Assembly (NCBI RefSeq): GCF_003544855.1
Contig: NZ_CP032101.1
Location: 434,001 to 498,000 of the forward strand
Source: Malaciobacter marinus
GTDB lineage: Bacteria; Campylobacterota; Campylobacteria; Campylobacterales; Arcobacteraceae
Length of the DNA stretch: 64,000 nucleotides
Direction of reading: 5' to 3'
Both the position numbers and the translations under genes were made by a program. The notes beneath the pieces are model-generated. The model had not been told where the DNA came from. It did not search any database and saw nothing but the letters and a program-made list of their open reading frames with translations. Position 1 is the stretch's first letter. Each line of letters starts with the position of its first letter. Positions 17,340 through 25,271 of the stretch are shown here, piece after piece.

Positions 17340-18308
17340 TTAAAAACTATTACTTTTTTTTCTATATTCACTAGGACTTATTTTAAAGTGATTTAAAAAT
17401 AGTTTACTAAAGTGACCTATATGTTTGTATCCCACTTTTAAGCATGTTTCTTTTACACTAAAGTTTTCTTCTAGTAACTCTTTTGCAACTTCTAGTCTTC
17501 TTTTTTGAAGCATTTTATATATAGTTGTGCCATAGTACTGTTTAAAATCTTTTTTTAAATAACACTCATTTGTTGCTGCTTTATTTGCGATATCTTTTAT
17601 GCTTAAAGGTTTTGAATATTGTGAGATAATTATCTGCTTTGCTTTTTTAAGTGATTCTATTTTTTCCATATCAAAATCCTCACTATTGGTACATTTATTA
17701 ATTATTTTATTTATAGTGTAATGTGATAAGTTTAGTGCCATTGATTCAAGATGAAGATTAGATAGACTATTTTCATTGATTGTTTTATTTTCAAAGTAAG
17801 ACAATAACTCAAACTGATAAGAATCAATATATCCACCTTCAATAATAAAGTGATTAACTGCTTTAGTCTCTTGCATTATTTCACTTAAATTTTCTAGTTT
17901 CTTTGCTAGTTGTAGAAAAAGAAGCTCTTTTATTCCAATCGTTATTGCTTTACACTGTCTGTTTTTCTTTAGATGCATCTCTACAGAAAAATCATCTGAG
18001 GAAAGACCAATAAAAAATGAGTTCTTTTTTAGTATAAACTCTTTATTACCTTTGAAAAAATATTTTATATTATTTGATAAATTAAAAATCAATACCGCTC
18101 CTGCAATATTTGAAGAAAGATAAATATTATAATCATCATTTAGTTTGTAATCACATGAAGAACTAGCTATACCATTTCCAAAATCGTGCCAAAGAAAAAC
18201 TCCATTTCCATAATTGTGCTTTATATTTGTCAATAAAGTCTCTCTTGAAAAAGGATTATTGATTTTTTTGCTAATTTCTATTAAATTATTATGATTTACT
18301 TTATTCAT
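17340..18308 (-). CDS. AraC-type regulator, siderophore-receptor associated
   Basis: 322 residues. The N-terminal ~215 residues hold a cupin-like sensing region with few landmarks (FLWHDFGNGIASSSCDY near residues 38-54). The C-terminus has the AraC double HTH: PLSIKDIANKAATNECYLKKDFKQYYGTTIYKMLQKRRLEVAKELL, then FSVKETCLKVGYKHIGHFSKLFLNHFKISPSEYRKK. It lies just upstream of the receptor at 15142-17235 on the same strand, about 100 bp away, and is a close paralogue of the protein at 20625-21599, which stands in the same relation to the other receptor. It probably activates its neighbour when the cognate siderophore is present. Confidence 0.85.
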   Translation of the reverse strand: MNKVNHNNLIEISKKINNPFSRETLLTNIKHNYGNGVFLWHDFGNGIASSSCDYKLNDDYNIYLSSNIAGAVLIFNLSNNIKYFFKGNKEFILKKNSFFIGLSSDDFSVEMHLKKNRQCKAITIGIKELLFLQLAKKLENLSEIMQETKAVNHFIIEGGYIDSYQFELLSYFENKTINENSLSNLHLESMALNLSHYTINKIINKCTNSEDFDMEKIESLKKAKQIIISQYSKPLSIKDIANKAATNECYLKKDFKQYYGTTIYKMLQKRRLEVAKELLEENFSVKETCLKVGYKHIGHFSKLFLNHFKISPSEYRKKSNSF

Positions 18309-18380
18309 TATTTTAAATATCCTTGAAATAAAATAGCTATAGTAGTAAAAAAAAATTAAAATATCTTTAATTATTGATAG

Positions 18381-18395
18381 TGATAATTATAATTA
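18381..18395 (-). promoter_or_regulatory. Fur-box-like site in front of AraC gene
   Basis: TGATAATTATAATTA matches 13 of 15 bases of the site at 29402-29416. It lies 72 bp upstream of the regulator start at 18308. A second partial repeat TTGATAG adjoins it on the left. Confidence 0.4.
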
Positions 18396-18406
18396 GAGGA
18401 TAAAGG

Positions 18407-18440
18407 AAAATAACTCTTAAGCAATGTTAAGAGTTATTTT
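18407..18440 (-). terminator. Terminator after receptor gene
   Basis: A perfect 14-bp stem (AAAATAACTCTTAA / TTAAGAGTTATTTT) has the loop GCAATG and lies 5 bp past the receptor stop at 18446. On the minus strand the 3' arm ends in TTTT. It separates the two AraC-receptor units, so they are independent transcripts. Confidence 0.75.
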
Positions 18441-18445
18441 ATCTT

Positions 18446-20521
18446 TTAAAATTTATAACTTATAGTTGCAAGAACGGCTCTTGGCTCTCCTATATATACT
18501 CGTGTATCACTTGTAGTCCCTGAAGCTGAACCATCTACATACTCTTCATCTGTTAAGTTTTGAACACTAAGATTTGCTTTCCAGTTTCCTTTTTTATAGC
18601 CAATTGTTGCATTATAAACAATAGTTGAGTCTAGTTTTATGCTATTTGCATCATCTGCATATTTACTTCCAATATATCTAGCTCCTGCACCCACATAAAA
18701 ATTTGCTAAGTCAAAAGCTGATAGTTTATATTTTGTAAAAATATTAGCAGTATGTTTTGGAATATTTCTTAAGTTGTTATCATCGTTGTTCTTATCTTTT
18801 GTTTTTGTATATCCATATGAAGCAATCATAGACCAATTTTGTGTAATATCTCCTACTAAATCAATTTCAAATCCATGACTTTCTTGTTTTCCACTTGGAA
18901 CTGACCATCCACTAAGAGATGGAGCATTTGGATCTGCTAATGCAATATTCTCTTTTTCTATTTTAAACACAGCAGTTGTTAAATTTAATTTATCATTAAA
19001 TAGTTTTTGTTTAATTCCAAATTCATAACCTTTTCCTGTTTCAGGATCTAAAACATTTCCACTTTTATCTATGGCGCTATTTGGAGTAAATGATTCAGAG
19101 TAGCTTGTATATAAACTTGTTTTATTTGTAATATGATAAACCAATCCAAAAGATGGAGTAATAGCATCACTTTTTTGTCCCTCTTGAGGTTTAGATTCAC
19201 TATATCTTAGTCCTGCATTAAATATTAGTTTATCTGTAAGATTTATACTATCTTGTAGAAACATTCCCCAAGATTTAACACTTGTTTTTGCTTGTGACAT
19301 ATCTCTTGTTATATTATATGAATCTACAGGATTTATGTGCTGTTCATAAACAGGATTTGAAAGATTTATATTATAAGGATGCATTGCAATATTTGAACTT
19401 CCTTGAGAAGTTGATTTATTATAATCAGCTCCAATGCTAATATTATTTTTTATATTAAGTATTTGAAACTCTTTATTAAAAGTATATTGTAAAGCATGTT
19501 CTTTAAATTCACCTCTTTGATTTGCAGGAAATCTTGTCACTTCATTTGTGGCTTCATTATACATAAGAGGTAAATAAACATTTCCATAATCTCTTATATG
19601 TTTAATATATCTATATTTAAAATTAGAACTCCAAGTGTTGTATTTACTATCAAAATCAAAGCCAAGAACTTTTTGAGTTCTTTCAAACTCTTCATCTGGA
19701 TGAGAAGTGACATTTTTGATTGGTGCTACAAGTTCTCCTTTACTATTTACATTAGTTCCAAAATTTGTAGGAGATGTTTCTTTATTGTATTCACTAATAA
19801 AAGTAAAAGTATTATTATCATTTATATCATATGCTAAACTAGGAGCAATAAATATTTTATTTGTATTTGTATTGCTATTTGTATATCCCTTATCATATTT
19901 ATAAGTAGAAATAAGCTTATAATATAGTGATTTATTTTTATTTAAACTTCCAGTAATATCAATTTTTGGCTTATATGAGGGATTGTCATTTATTTCAAAC
20001 TCTAAATTTGCCATAGACTCTTTTGAGGGTTTTTTCTTAACTAAATTTACAATTCCGCCTGGACTTGATTGTCCATATTGTAAAGAATCAGGTCCTTTTT
20101 GTACTTCAACTGAATCCAAAGCAAATACTTCTGGATTAGGAATTTTATTTGTAACTTTTAATCCATCAATTAAAATAGGAACTGATGAAAATCCTCTCAT
20201 GGAAATATTAGTTGATTTCCCATCTGTATTGCCAGTATAAACAGTATTTGATGATAACTCTATAATATCATCAATATTTTGAAGATTGGCATCTTGAATA
20301 AAAGCCTCATTAAAAACTTGAATAGATTTTGCAGTATCTTCTATATCAATGCCTGTACGATTTAATTTTATTTTTTCTTCACTTTGATAACTTGAAATAG
20401 CATTTTCAATTATATTAACTTCATCTAATTTTGTACTCTCTTGTGCAAAAAGTAATTCACCTGTTAATAAAAAAGAAGAAAGACTTATGCATAAATTCCT
20501 TTTAAGAAATTTTTTATTCAT
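18446..20521 (-). CDS. TonB-dependent siderophore receptor (FhuA-like), paralogue
   Basis: 691 residues with a signal peptide to about LLFAQ and TonB box LDEVNIIEN. The plug has DTAKSIQVFNEAFIQDANLQNIDDIIELSSNTVYTGN, GRGF-like MRGFSSVPILIDG and VEVQKGPDSLQYGQSSPGGIVNLVKKKP. The C-terminus is AVLATISYKF. Collinear similarity to the receptor at 15142-17235 is evident throughout, with most divergence in extracellular-loop regions (for example the GSSNIAMHPYNINLSNPVYEQ segment), as expected when duplicates take different ferric ligands. It lacks the downstream DUF3649/PepSY genes that the sister copy has. Confidence 0.9.
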   Translation of the reverse strand: MNKKFLKRNLCISLSSFLLTGELLFAQESTKLDEVNIIENAISSYQSEEKIKLNRTGIDIEDTAKSIQVFNEAFIQDANLQNIDDIIELSSNTVYTGNTDGKSTNISMRGFSSVPILIDGLKVTNKIPNPEVFALDSVEVQKGPDSLQYGQSSPGGIVNLVKKKPSKESMANLEFEINDNPSYKPKIDITGSLNKNKSLYYKLISTYKYDKGYTNSNTNTNKIFIAPSLAYDINDNNTFTFISEYNKETSPTNFGTNVNSKGELVAPIKNVTSHPDEEFERTQKVLGFDFDSKYNTWSSNFKYRYIKHIRDYGNVYLPLMYNEATNEVTRFPANQRGEFKEHALQYTFNKEFQILNIKNNISIGADYNKSTSQGSSNIAMHPYNINLSNPVYEQHINPVDSYNITRDMSQAKTSVKSWGMFLQDSINLTDKLIFNAGLRYSESKPQEGQKSDAITPSFGLVYHITNKTSLYTSYSESFTPNSAIDKSGNVLDPETGKGYEFGIKQKLFNDKLNLTTAVFKIEKENIALADPNAPSLSGWSVPSGKQESHGFEIDLVGDITQNWSMIASYGYTKTKDKNNDDNNLRNIPKHTANIFTKYKLSAFDLANFYVGAGARYIGSKYADDANSIKLDSTIVYNATIGYKKGNWKANLSVQNLTDEEYVDGSASGTTSDTRVYIGEPRAVLATISYKF

Positions 20522-20562
20522 ATAATACTCCTAAAATTTTTATTTTTGGATATTATATAAAA

Positions 20563-20577
20563 CAATACTAATTATCA
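20563..20577 (-). promoter_or_regulatory. Weak Fur-box-like site in front of receptor
   Basis: Read on the minus strand it is TGATAATTAGTATTG, with a good left half (TGATAATTA) and a poor right half. It lies 42 bp upstream of the receptor ATG, the same distance as in the sister operon. Confidence 0.35.
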
Positions 20578-20624
20578 ATATCTAAAAAACACTATAAGGA
20601 AAAATATCTTGTATAATAAGGAAA

Positions 20625-21599
20625 TCAATAATTATTAAGCTCTTTTCTATAATTATTTGGAGTAATTAAAAAATGATTGAAAAAGAGTTTACTAAAATAG
20701 CTAGTATTATTATATCCTACTTTTAAAGCAACTTCTTTTACACTAAAATTTTCTTTTAAAAGTCTTTTTGCAACTTCTAATCGTCTTTCTTGAATCATTT
20801 GTAGGATTGTCATTCCATAATATTCTTTAAAATCTTTTTTTAAATAACACTCATTTATTGCAGATTTATAAGCTATATTTTTTATAGATAATTTAGAGTT
20901 ATAATCTTTCATAATTATCTCTTTTGCTCGCTCTAAAGAGGATATTCTATCTTTTTTTAAGCTTATTGAAGATTTATCATTTAAAGATTTAGAAATTTTT
21001 TCAATTGTATGATGAAGTAAGTTTGTAATTTTTGATTCTAAATATATACTTTTTAAACTATCCTCAAAATAGTTTTCATCTTTAAAATCATTGGATAATT
21101 CAGATTGGAGTGCATCAATTTGCAAATTTCCTAGAACATAATAGCTTTGTTTAAATGCAAGTTCCATGTATTTTTTAATATTTTCAATTTTATATGCAAT
21201 TTTTAAAAATAGGTCACTTTTTGTTCCTATGAAAATAGAAATAAAAGCTTGATTTTTTTTCAAAGGAATTTCACAATAAAACTCATTTGAAGCTAGTTCT
21301 AAAAAAAAGTGATTTTTTCTTAAAATATGCTCTTTTTCATCTTTATATGCAAAATTAATATTTGAACCAAGATTAAAGATTAAACATGCTCCTGGAACTT
21401 GTGATTTTTCATATAATAATAAATCTTTATTAGGAGTAATTTTTCTAACAAAAAGCGCAATACCATTTCCCATATCATAAAAGATAGTAAAACCTTCTCC
21501 ATACTCTTTTTTTATTTTTGCAAAAGATGTCTCTCTTGAAAAAGGATTTTGAATCTTCTTTTCTATATCTATTAAATCGTAGTAGTTTACTTTTTCCAT
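20625..21599 (-). CDS. AraC-type regulator, paralogue
   Basis: 324 residues. The layout equals that of the protein at 17340-18308: an N-terminal sensor region beginning NPFSRETSFAKIKKEYGEGFTIFYDMGNGIA, then the double HTH LSIKNIAYKSAINECYLKKDFKEYYGMTILQMIQERRLEVAKRLL and FSVKEVALKVGYNNTSYFSKLFFNHFLITPNNYRKE. It is placed about 100 bp upstream of its receptor gene, like its paralogue. Likely function: ligand-dependent activation of the receptor at 18446-20521. Confidence 0.85.
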   Translation of the reverse strand: MEKVNYYDLIDIEKKIQNPFSRETSFAKIKKEYGEGFTIFYDMGNGIALFVRKITPNKDLLLYEKSQVPGACLIFNLGSNINFAYKDEKEHILRKNHFFLELASNEFYCEIPLKKNQAFISIFIGTKSDLFLKIAYKIENIKKYMELAFKQSYYVLGNLQIDALQSELSNDFKDENYFEDSLKSIYLESKITNLLHHTIEKISKSLNDKSSISLKKDRISSLERAKEIIMKDYNSKLSIKNIAYKSAINECYLKKDFKEYYGMTILQMIQERRLEVAKRLLKENFSVKEVALKVGYNNTSYFSKLFFNHFLITPNNYRKELNNY

Positions 21600-21625
21600 T
21601 ATTTATTATTATCCTTATTTCATTT

Positions 21626-21640
21626 TGATAATAATAATTA
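21626..21640 (-). promoter_or_regulatory. Fur-box-like site in front of AraC gene
   Basis: TGATAATAATAATTA, 26 bp upstream of the regulator start at 21599. The left half is perfect for TGATAAT; the right half is degenerate. Confidence 0.35.
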
Positions 21641-21659
21641 AAATATGATTAATAGATAT

Positions 21660-22229
21660 TTAATTAAACAGAGTAATTAAGTGTTTGAATAAAGAGTTTT
21701 TGTCTTCGTTGTATCTAATTATTGACTCTTTAATATGCAATTTAAAGTTATTTTTATTAATACCCCTAAATTTTTTTAATCTTGTGTTTATAAAATCTTC
21801 AAAGCAATTTTGGGTTTTTAAAAAGCCTATAACAATAAATCTTTCTTCTCTTTTATTATATAAAAGCTTTGCACTATTTGCTTTTTTATGTTTTAATAAT
21901 TGCTCTTTTATCTGTTTGTCAATCTTTGTACAATTTTCTTCAACTGATATTATTTTCTCTTCATCTTCAAGAAAAAACATAATTTCATTATTAAAATTAA
22001 TATATTTTAGCAAACAGCAGTTTTTACAAGTGATTTTTTTCTCATTAGAAATCAAATGAAAACGTATTTTTTTATAGTAGCTATTTACTGTTTGTCTACT
22101 AATATCTAGCTTTTTTGCTGTTTGACTTGCAGTTAAATCTTGGGTAAAGCAAAGAGATAACTTCTCAAGTTTTGAAGAAGTAAGTTTAGAGTTTTTAATT
22201 TTATATTTTATTAAATCTATATTTGACAT
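21660..22229 (-). CDS. IS1595-transposase-derived HTH protein, probably domesticated
   Basis: 189 residues. The N-terminal part (25-60, LCFTQDLTASQTAKKLDISRQTVNSYYKKIRFHL) is the DNA-binding HTH of IS1595/IS1016-like transposases. The C-terminal part (138-178, KTQNCFEDFINTRLKKFRGINKNNFKLHIKESIIRYN) matches their 'N-x-x-E-x-F...LKKFRGI...FxLHLKExxxRFN' end. Between them only about 75 residues remain, with a CKNCC motif (68-72), and the usual VDE and D-W/C-W catalytic stretches are not recognisable. The reading frame is intact, no terminal inverted repeats were seen, and it is divergent from a siderophore receptor. This suggests loss of transposition and retention as a DNA-binding regulator. 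A simple decaying relic is the alternative. Confidence 0.6.
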   Translation of the reverse strand: MSNIDLIKYKIKNSKLTSSKLEKLSLCFTQDLTASQTAKKLDISRQTVNSYYKKIRFHLISNEKKITCKNCCLLKYINFNNEIMFFLEDEEKIISVEENCTKIDKQIKEQLLKHKKANSAKLLYNKREERFIVIGFLKTQNCFEDFINTRLKKFRGINKNNFKLHIKESIIRYNEDKNSLFKHLITLFN

Positions 22230-22357
22230 AAAATAATTATATTTAAAATAAATGTGTAAAAAATGTGAAATATTTTTTCTAAAATTATCTTGTCATGATA
22301 AAAACTTTACTAAAGCCTTTGTAAGGAAAAAAAAGAAATAATTCCACATATTAATTC

Positions 22358-22372
22358 TGATAATGATTATCA
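22358..22372 (+). promoter_or_regulatory. Fur box of siderophore receptor
   Basis: TGATAATGATTATCA is a perfect 7-1-7 inverted repeat and the canonical Fur core. It lies 18 bp upstream of the receptor ATG, so Fur bound here would block transcription start or elongation. It is the best such site in the window. Confidence 0.75.
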
Positions 22373-22390
22373 CACACAAGGGGAAAATTA

Positions 22391-24496
22391 ATGAAATCAT
22401 TTAATAAAAAGATATTAACACTATCTTTATTTGCAGCTTTTGCATTGCAATCAAATCTAGTTGCAAAAGATGGAAAATCTTTAGGTACAGTTGATGTAGT
22501 CTCTTCAAATGACACAGAAACTACAAAATCATATACAGTGGATTCTATGAGAACATCTTCAAAACTAAATCTTTCTATAAAAGATACACCTCAATCAGTA
22601 TCTGTAATGACTACACAACAAATGAAAGATCAAAATATAACATCATTTCAAGATTTGATGGAAAATGTTTCAGGGGTAACAGTAAATAGATGGGATGAAA
22701 GAATCTATCCTTATGCTAGGGGATTTAAAATTGATTATTATAAAGTAGATGGAATGCCTTCTCATGCTACTATTGCAGATAATGATTTTGATTTATCTAT
22801 GTTTGATAGAGTGGAAATTGTTAAAGGTGCTAATGGCTTAACAACTGGTGCTGGAAATCCTGCTTTAAGTTTAAATTTTGTAAGAAAACATGCAACAAGT
22901 AAAGAGTTTAACGGCAATATTTCATTATCTGGTGGTTCATGGGATGCATATAGTGCAACAGCAGATATATCAACTCCTTTAAATAAAAAAGGAAATATAA
23001 GAGCTAGAATTGTAGCAAAACATGAAGATAAAAAATCATTTATGGATGGATATGATAAACAAAATGACTTTTTTTATGGTGTTGTAGATATGGATTTAAG
23101 TGATACTACATTTTTATCACTAGGTGCAAGTTATCAAAAACTTGATAGAAGTGGTATTAGATGGGGTGGTTTACCAGCTTTTTATAATGACAATAGCAAA
23201 ACAAATTTTGATAGAAAAGATGCAGTAACTGAAGATTGGACATATTGGGATAGTAAAACAAAAAGTTATTTTTTAGATTTTAAACAGTTTTTATATAAAG
23301 ATATTGCATTTAATCTATCTTATTCTCATAAAAAAGTTTATAGTGATACATCACTTTTATACTTTGGCGGTAGAGTAGATAAAAATACAGGTTTAGGAGT
23401 AGAATATACTCCTCTTGCTTACTCAAATGACCAATATGATAAAGAAGATAATTTAGATGCTTATATTACTGCTCCTTTTGAACTAGGTGGCTTAGACCAT
23501 GAAATTATATTAGGATATATGTATAATAAAAAAAGACTTGTAAGTAATAAGTGGGGATATCCTTCATTAGCAGGTGCAGTTTTAGATTTTAATAATATAA
23601 ATATTGCAAAACCAAATCTTGATTATTCAAATAGTGGAACTCCTGATAAAACTGTACAAACAGGTATCTATTTAGTTGGAAAATTCTCTTTACTTGATTC
23701 TTTAAAATTAATTACAGGAGCAAGAGTTTCTGATTGGGAGTATGTAAATGAAAAAGGAGAAGGAAATAGAGAGTTTACAAATGAAGTAACTCCATATATT
23801 GGTTTAGTTTATGATATTGATAATAATCATTCAATTTATACAAGTTACACAGATATTTTTAATCCGCAAGATAAACGAAGTGCAAGTGGTAATTATTTAG
23901 ACCCAGTTGAGGGTAAAAATTATGAAATTGGTGTAAAAGGTGAATATTTTGATGGTAGATTAAATGCATCTTTATCTATTTTTAGAATTGAGCAAGATAA
24001 TGTAGCAAAAAAATTGCCTGGAGTAAAAGTTATAGGAACAAAAAAAGATGCATATGAAATTGCAGAAGGTGTTACAAGTAAAGGTTTTGAGTTTGACATT
24101 GCAGGAGCAATAACAGAAGATTGGAGCATAAATTTTGGATTAGCTAATTTTGAAGCTAAAGAGGCAAATGGAGATAAATATGCAACTAATATATCAAGAA
24201 CAACAGCAAATTTATTTACAAAATATAAGTTAAATGATTTAAGTTTTGGTGCAGGATTAAATTATAAAAGTAAACAAGAAAATAAGAGTAAATATGGGAC
24301 TATTACACAAGATGCTTATATAATTGCTAATGCAATGGCAAATTATAAAATAAATAAAAATCTAAATTTACAACTAAATGTAAATAATATATTTGATAAA
24401 GAATATTATTCAGGGATAGGTGAGAATGGTTCTGCAAATAGTATGACTTATGGTACACCAAGAAATGCTACACTAACTTTACAATACTCATTTTAA
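22391..24496 (+). CDS. TonB-dependent siderophore receptor (FpvA/FoxA-like)
   Basis: 701 residues; the ATG has AAGGGGA eight bases upstream. The signal peptide is MKSFNKKILTLSLFAAFALQSNLVA, followed by a TonB box LGTVDVVSS. The plug reads IKDTPQSVSVMTTQQMKDQNITSFQDLMENVSGVTVNRWDERIYPYARGFKIDYYKVDGMPS and VEIVKGANGLTTGAGNPALSLNFVRK, the style of FpvA/FecA-type receptors, but without their N-terminal signalling domain. The barrel ends TLTLQYSF. It lies between the transposase-derived protein (divergent) and a two-component system on the same strand, and a perfect Fur box precedes it. Confidence 0.9.
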   Translation: MKSFNKKILTLSLFAAFALQSNLVAKDGKSLGTVDVVSSNDTETTKSYTVDSMRTSSKLNLSIKDTPQSVSVMTTQQMKDQNITSFQDLMENVSGVTVNRWDERIYPYARGFKIDYYKVDGMPSHATIADNDFDLSMFDRVEIVKGANGLTTGAGNPALSLNFVRKHATSKEFNGNISLSGGSWDAYSATADISTPLNKKGNIRARIVAKHEDKKSFMDGYDKQNDFFYGVVDMDLSDTTFLSLGASYQKLDRSGIRWGGLPAFYNDNSKTNFDRKDAVTEDWTYWDSKTKSYFLDFKQFLYKDIAFNLSYSHKKVYSDTSLLYFGGRVDKNTGLGVEYTPLAYSNDQYDKEDNLDAYITAPFELGGLDHEIILGYMYNKKRLVSNKWGYPSLAGAVLDFNNINIAKPNLDYSNSGTPDKTVQTGIYLVGKFSLLDSLKLITGARVSDWEYVNEKGEGNREFTNEVTPYIGLVYDIDNNHSIYTSYTDIFNPQDKRSASGNYLDPVEGKNYEIGVKGEYFDGRLNASLSIFRIEQDNVAKKLPGVKVIGTKKDAYEIAEGVTSKGFEFDIAGAITEDWSINFGLANFEAKEANGDKYATNISRTTANLFTKYKLNDLSFGAGLNYKSKQENKSKYGTITQDAYIIANAMANYKINKNLNLQLNVNNIFDKEYYSGIGENGSANSMTYGTPRNATLTLQYSF

Positions 24497-24498
24497 TT

Positions 24499-24524
24499 AC
24501 TAAAAAGGACTTTTCCTTTTTAGT
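24499..24524 (+). terminator. Terminator after siderophore receptor
   Basis: A perfect 11-bp stem (ACTAAAAAGGA / TCCTTTTTAGT) has the loop CTTT and begins 3 bp past the receptor stop. It separates the receptor from the two-component genes. Confidence 0.7.
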
Positions 24525-24572
24525 ATACACTACAATTATGATAATAACTATTAATATTTATTGAAAATATTG

Positions 24573-24578
24573 TATAAT
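24573..24578 (+). promoter_or_regulatory. -10 box directly before a response-regulator start, possible leaderless mRNA
   Basis: TATAAT, preceded by TG, ends six bases before the ATG at 24585, and no Shine-Dalgarno sequence is visible. Transcription from this box would begin at or next to the start codon. A Fur-like sequence TGATAATAACTATTA (24539-24553, weak right half) lies just upstream. Confidence 0.45.
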
Positions 24579-24584
24579 TCTTTC

Positions 24585-25271
24585 ATGTTAAAAGAAGAAT
24601 ACAAAAAATTAAAAGTACTATATGTTGAAGATGAAGATTTTATAAGAGCAAATGCTGTCTCATATTTAAAAAGATTTTTCCATGATGTATATGAAGCAAA
24701 TGATGCTTATATGGCTTTAGAACTTATTGAAAAAAAACAACCACACTTAGTAATAACAGATATAAAAATGCCAAAATTAAGTGGTTTAGATATGATAAGA
24801 AGAGTAAGACAAACAGATGAAAAGACTCAATTTATAGTGCTTAGTGCTTTTACTAATAAAGACTATTTACTTGATGCAATAGATTTAGGCTTAGTTAAAT
24901 ACTTATCAAAACCCATAAAACATGATACTATTTTTCCTTTGCTTTTAAAGTGTGCAAAACATAGTTTTGAAAATGAGAATAATAAGAAATTTATAAATGA
25001 AACTACTTATTTTGATAGTTTTGAGAAGCTCTTAAAAGTAGATGAGCAAGAGATAAAACTAACAAAAAGTGAAATGCTTTTTTTAGAACTTCTTTGTGTT
25101 AATTCACCAAAGGTAGTGAGTTATGAAGAAATTCAAGAGTTTGTTTGGGAAGATGAGTTTATGAGCGACAATGCAATTAGACTTTTGGTTCGTGATTTAA
25201 GAAAGAAGCTTCCTTGTAAAGCTATCAAAAATGTATCAAAGATTGGATACAAAATAGAACTTTTTAAATGA
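24585..25271 (+). CDS. OmpR-type response regulator
   Basis: 228 residues from the ATG at 24585; a TTG at 24561 is in frame but the domain begins only at KKLKVLYVEDEDF. Receiver: acidic cluster EDED (15-18), phospho-acceptor D59 in LVITDIKMP, S in VLSAF and K in YLSKPI. The C-terminal Trans_reg_C-like domain has KLTKSEMLFLELLCVNSPKVVSYEEIQEFVW and ...IRLLVRDLRKKLPCKAIKNVSKIGYKI. It overlaps the kinase gene by 4 bases (ATGA). The VEDED...TDIKMPKLSGLD style is common among Arcobacter regulators. Linkage to a siderophore receptor and PepSY genes suggests an iron-related signal, by context only. Confidence 0.88.
   Translation: MLKEEYKKLKVLYVEDEDFIRANAVSYLKRFFHDVYEANDAYMALELIEKKQPHLVITDIKMPKLSGLDMIRRVRQTDEKTQFIVLSAFTNKDYLLDAIDLGLVKYLSKPIKHDTIFPLLLKCAKHSFENENNKKFINETTYFDSFEKLLKVDEQEIKLTKSEMLFLELLCVNSPKVVSYEEIQEFVWEDEFMSDNAIRLLVRDLRKKLPCKAIKNVSKIGYKIELFK

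Noticed and set aside
21660-22229. Active insertion sequence
   Set aside because: No flanking inverted repeats or target duplication were found, the catalytic middle is shortened, and flanking sequence is an ordinary divergent promoter region.
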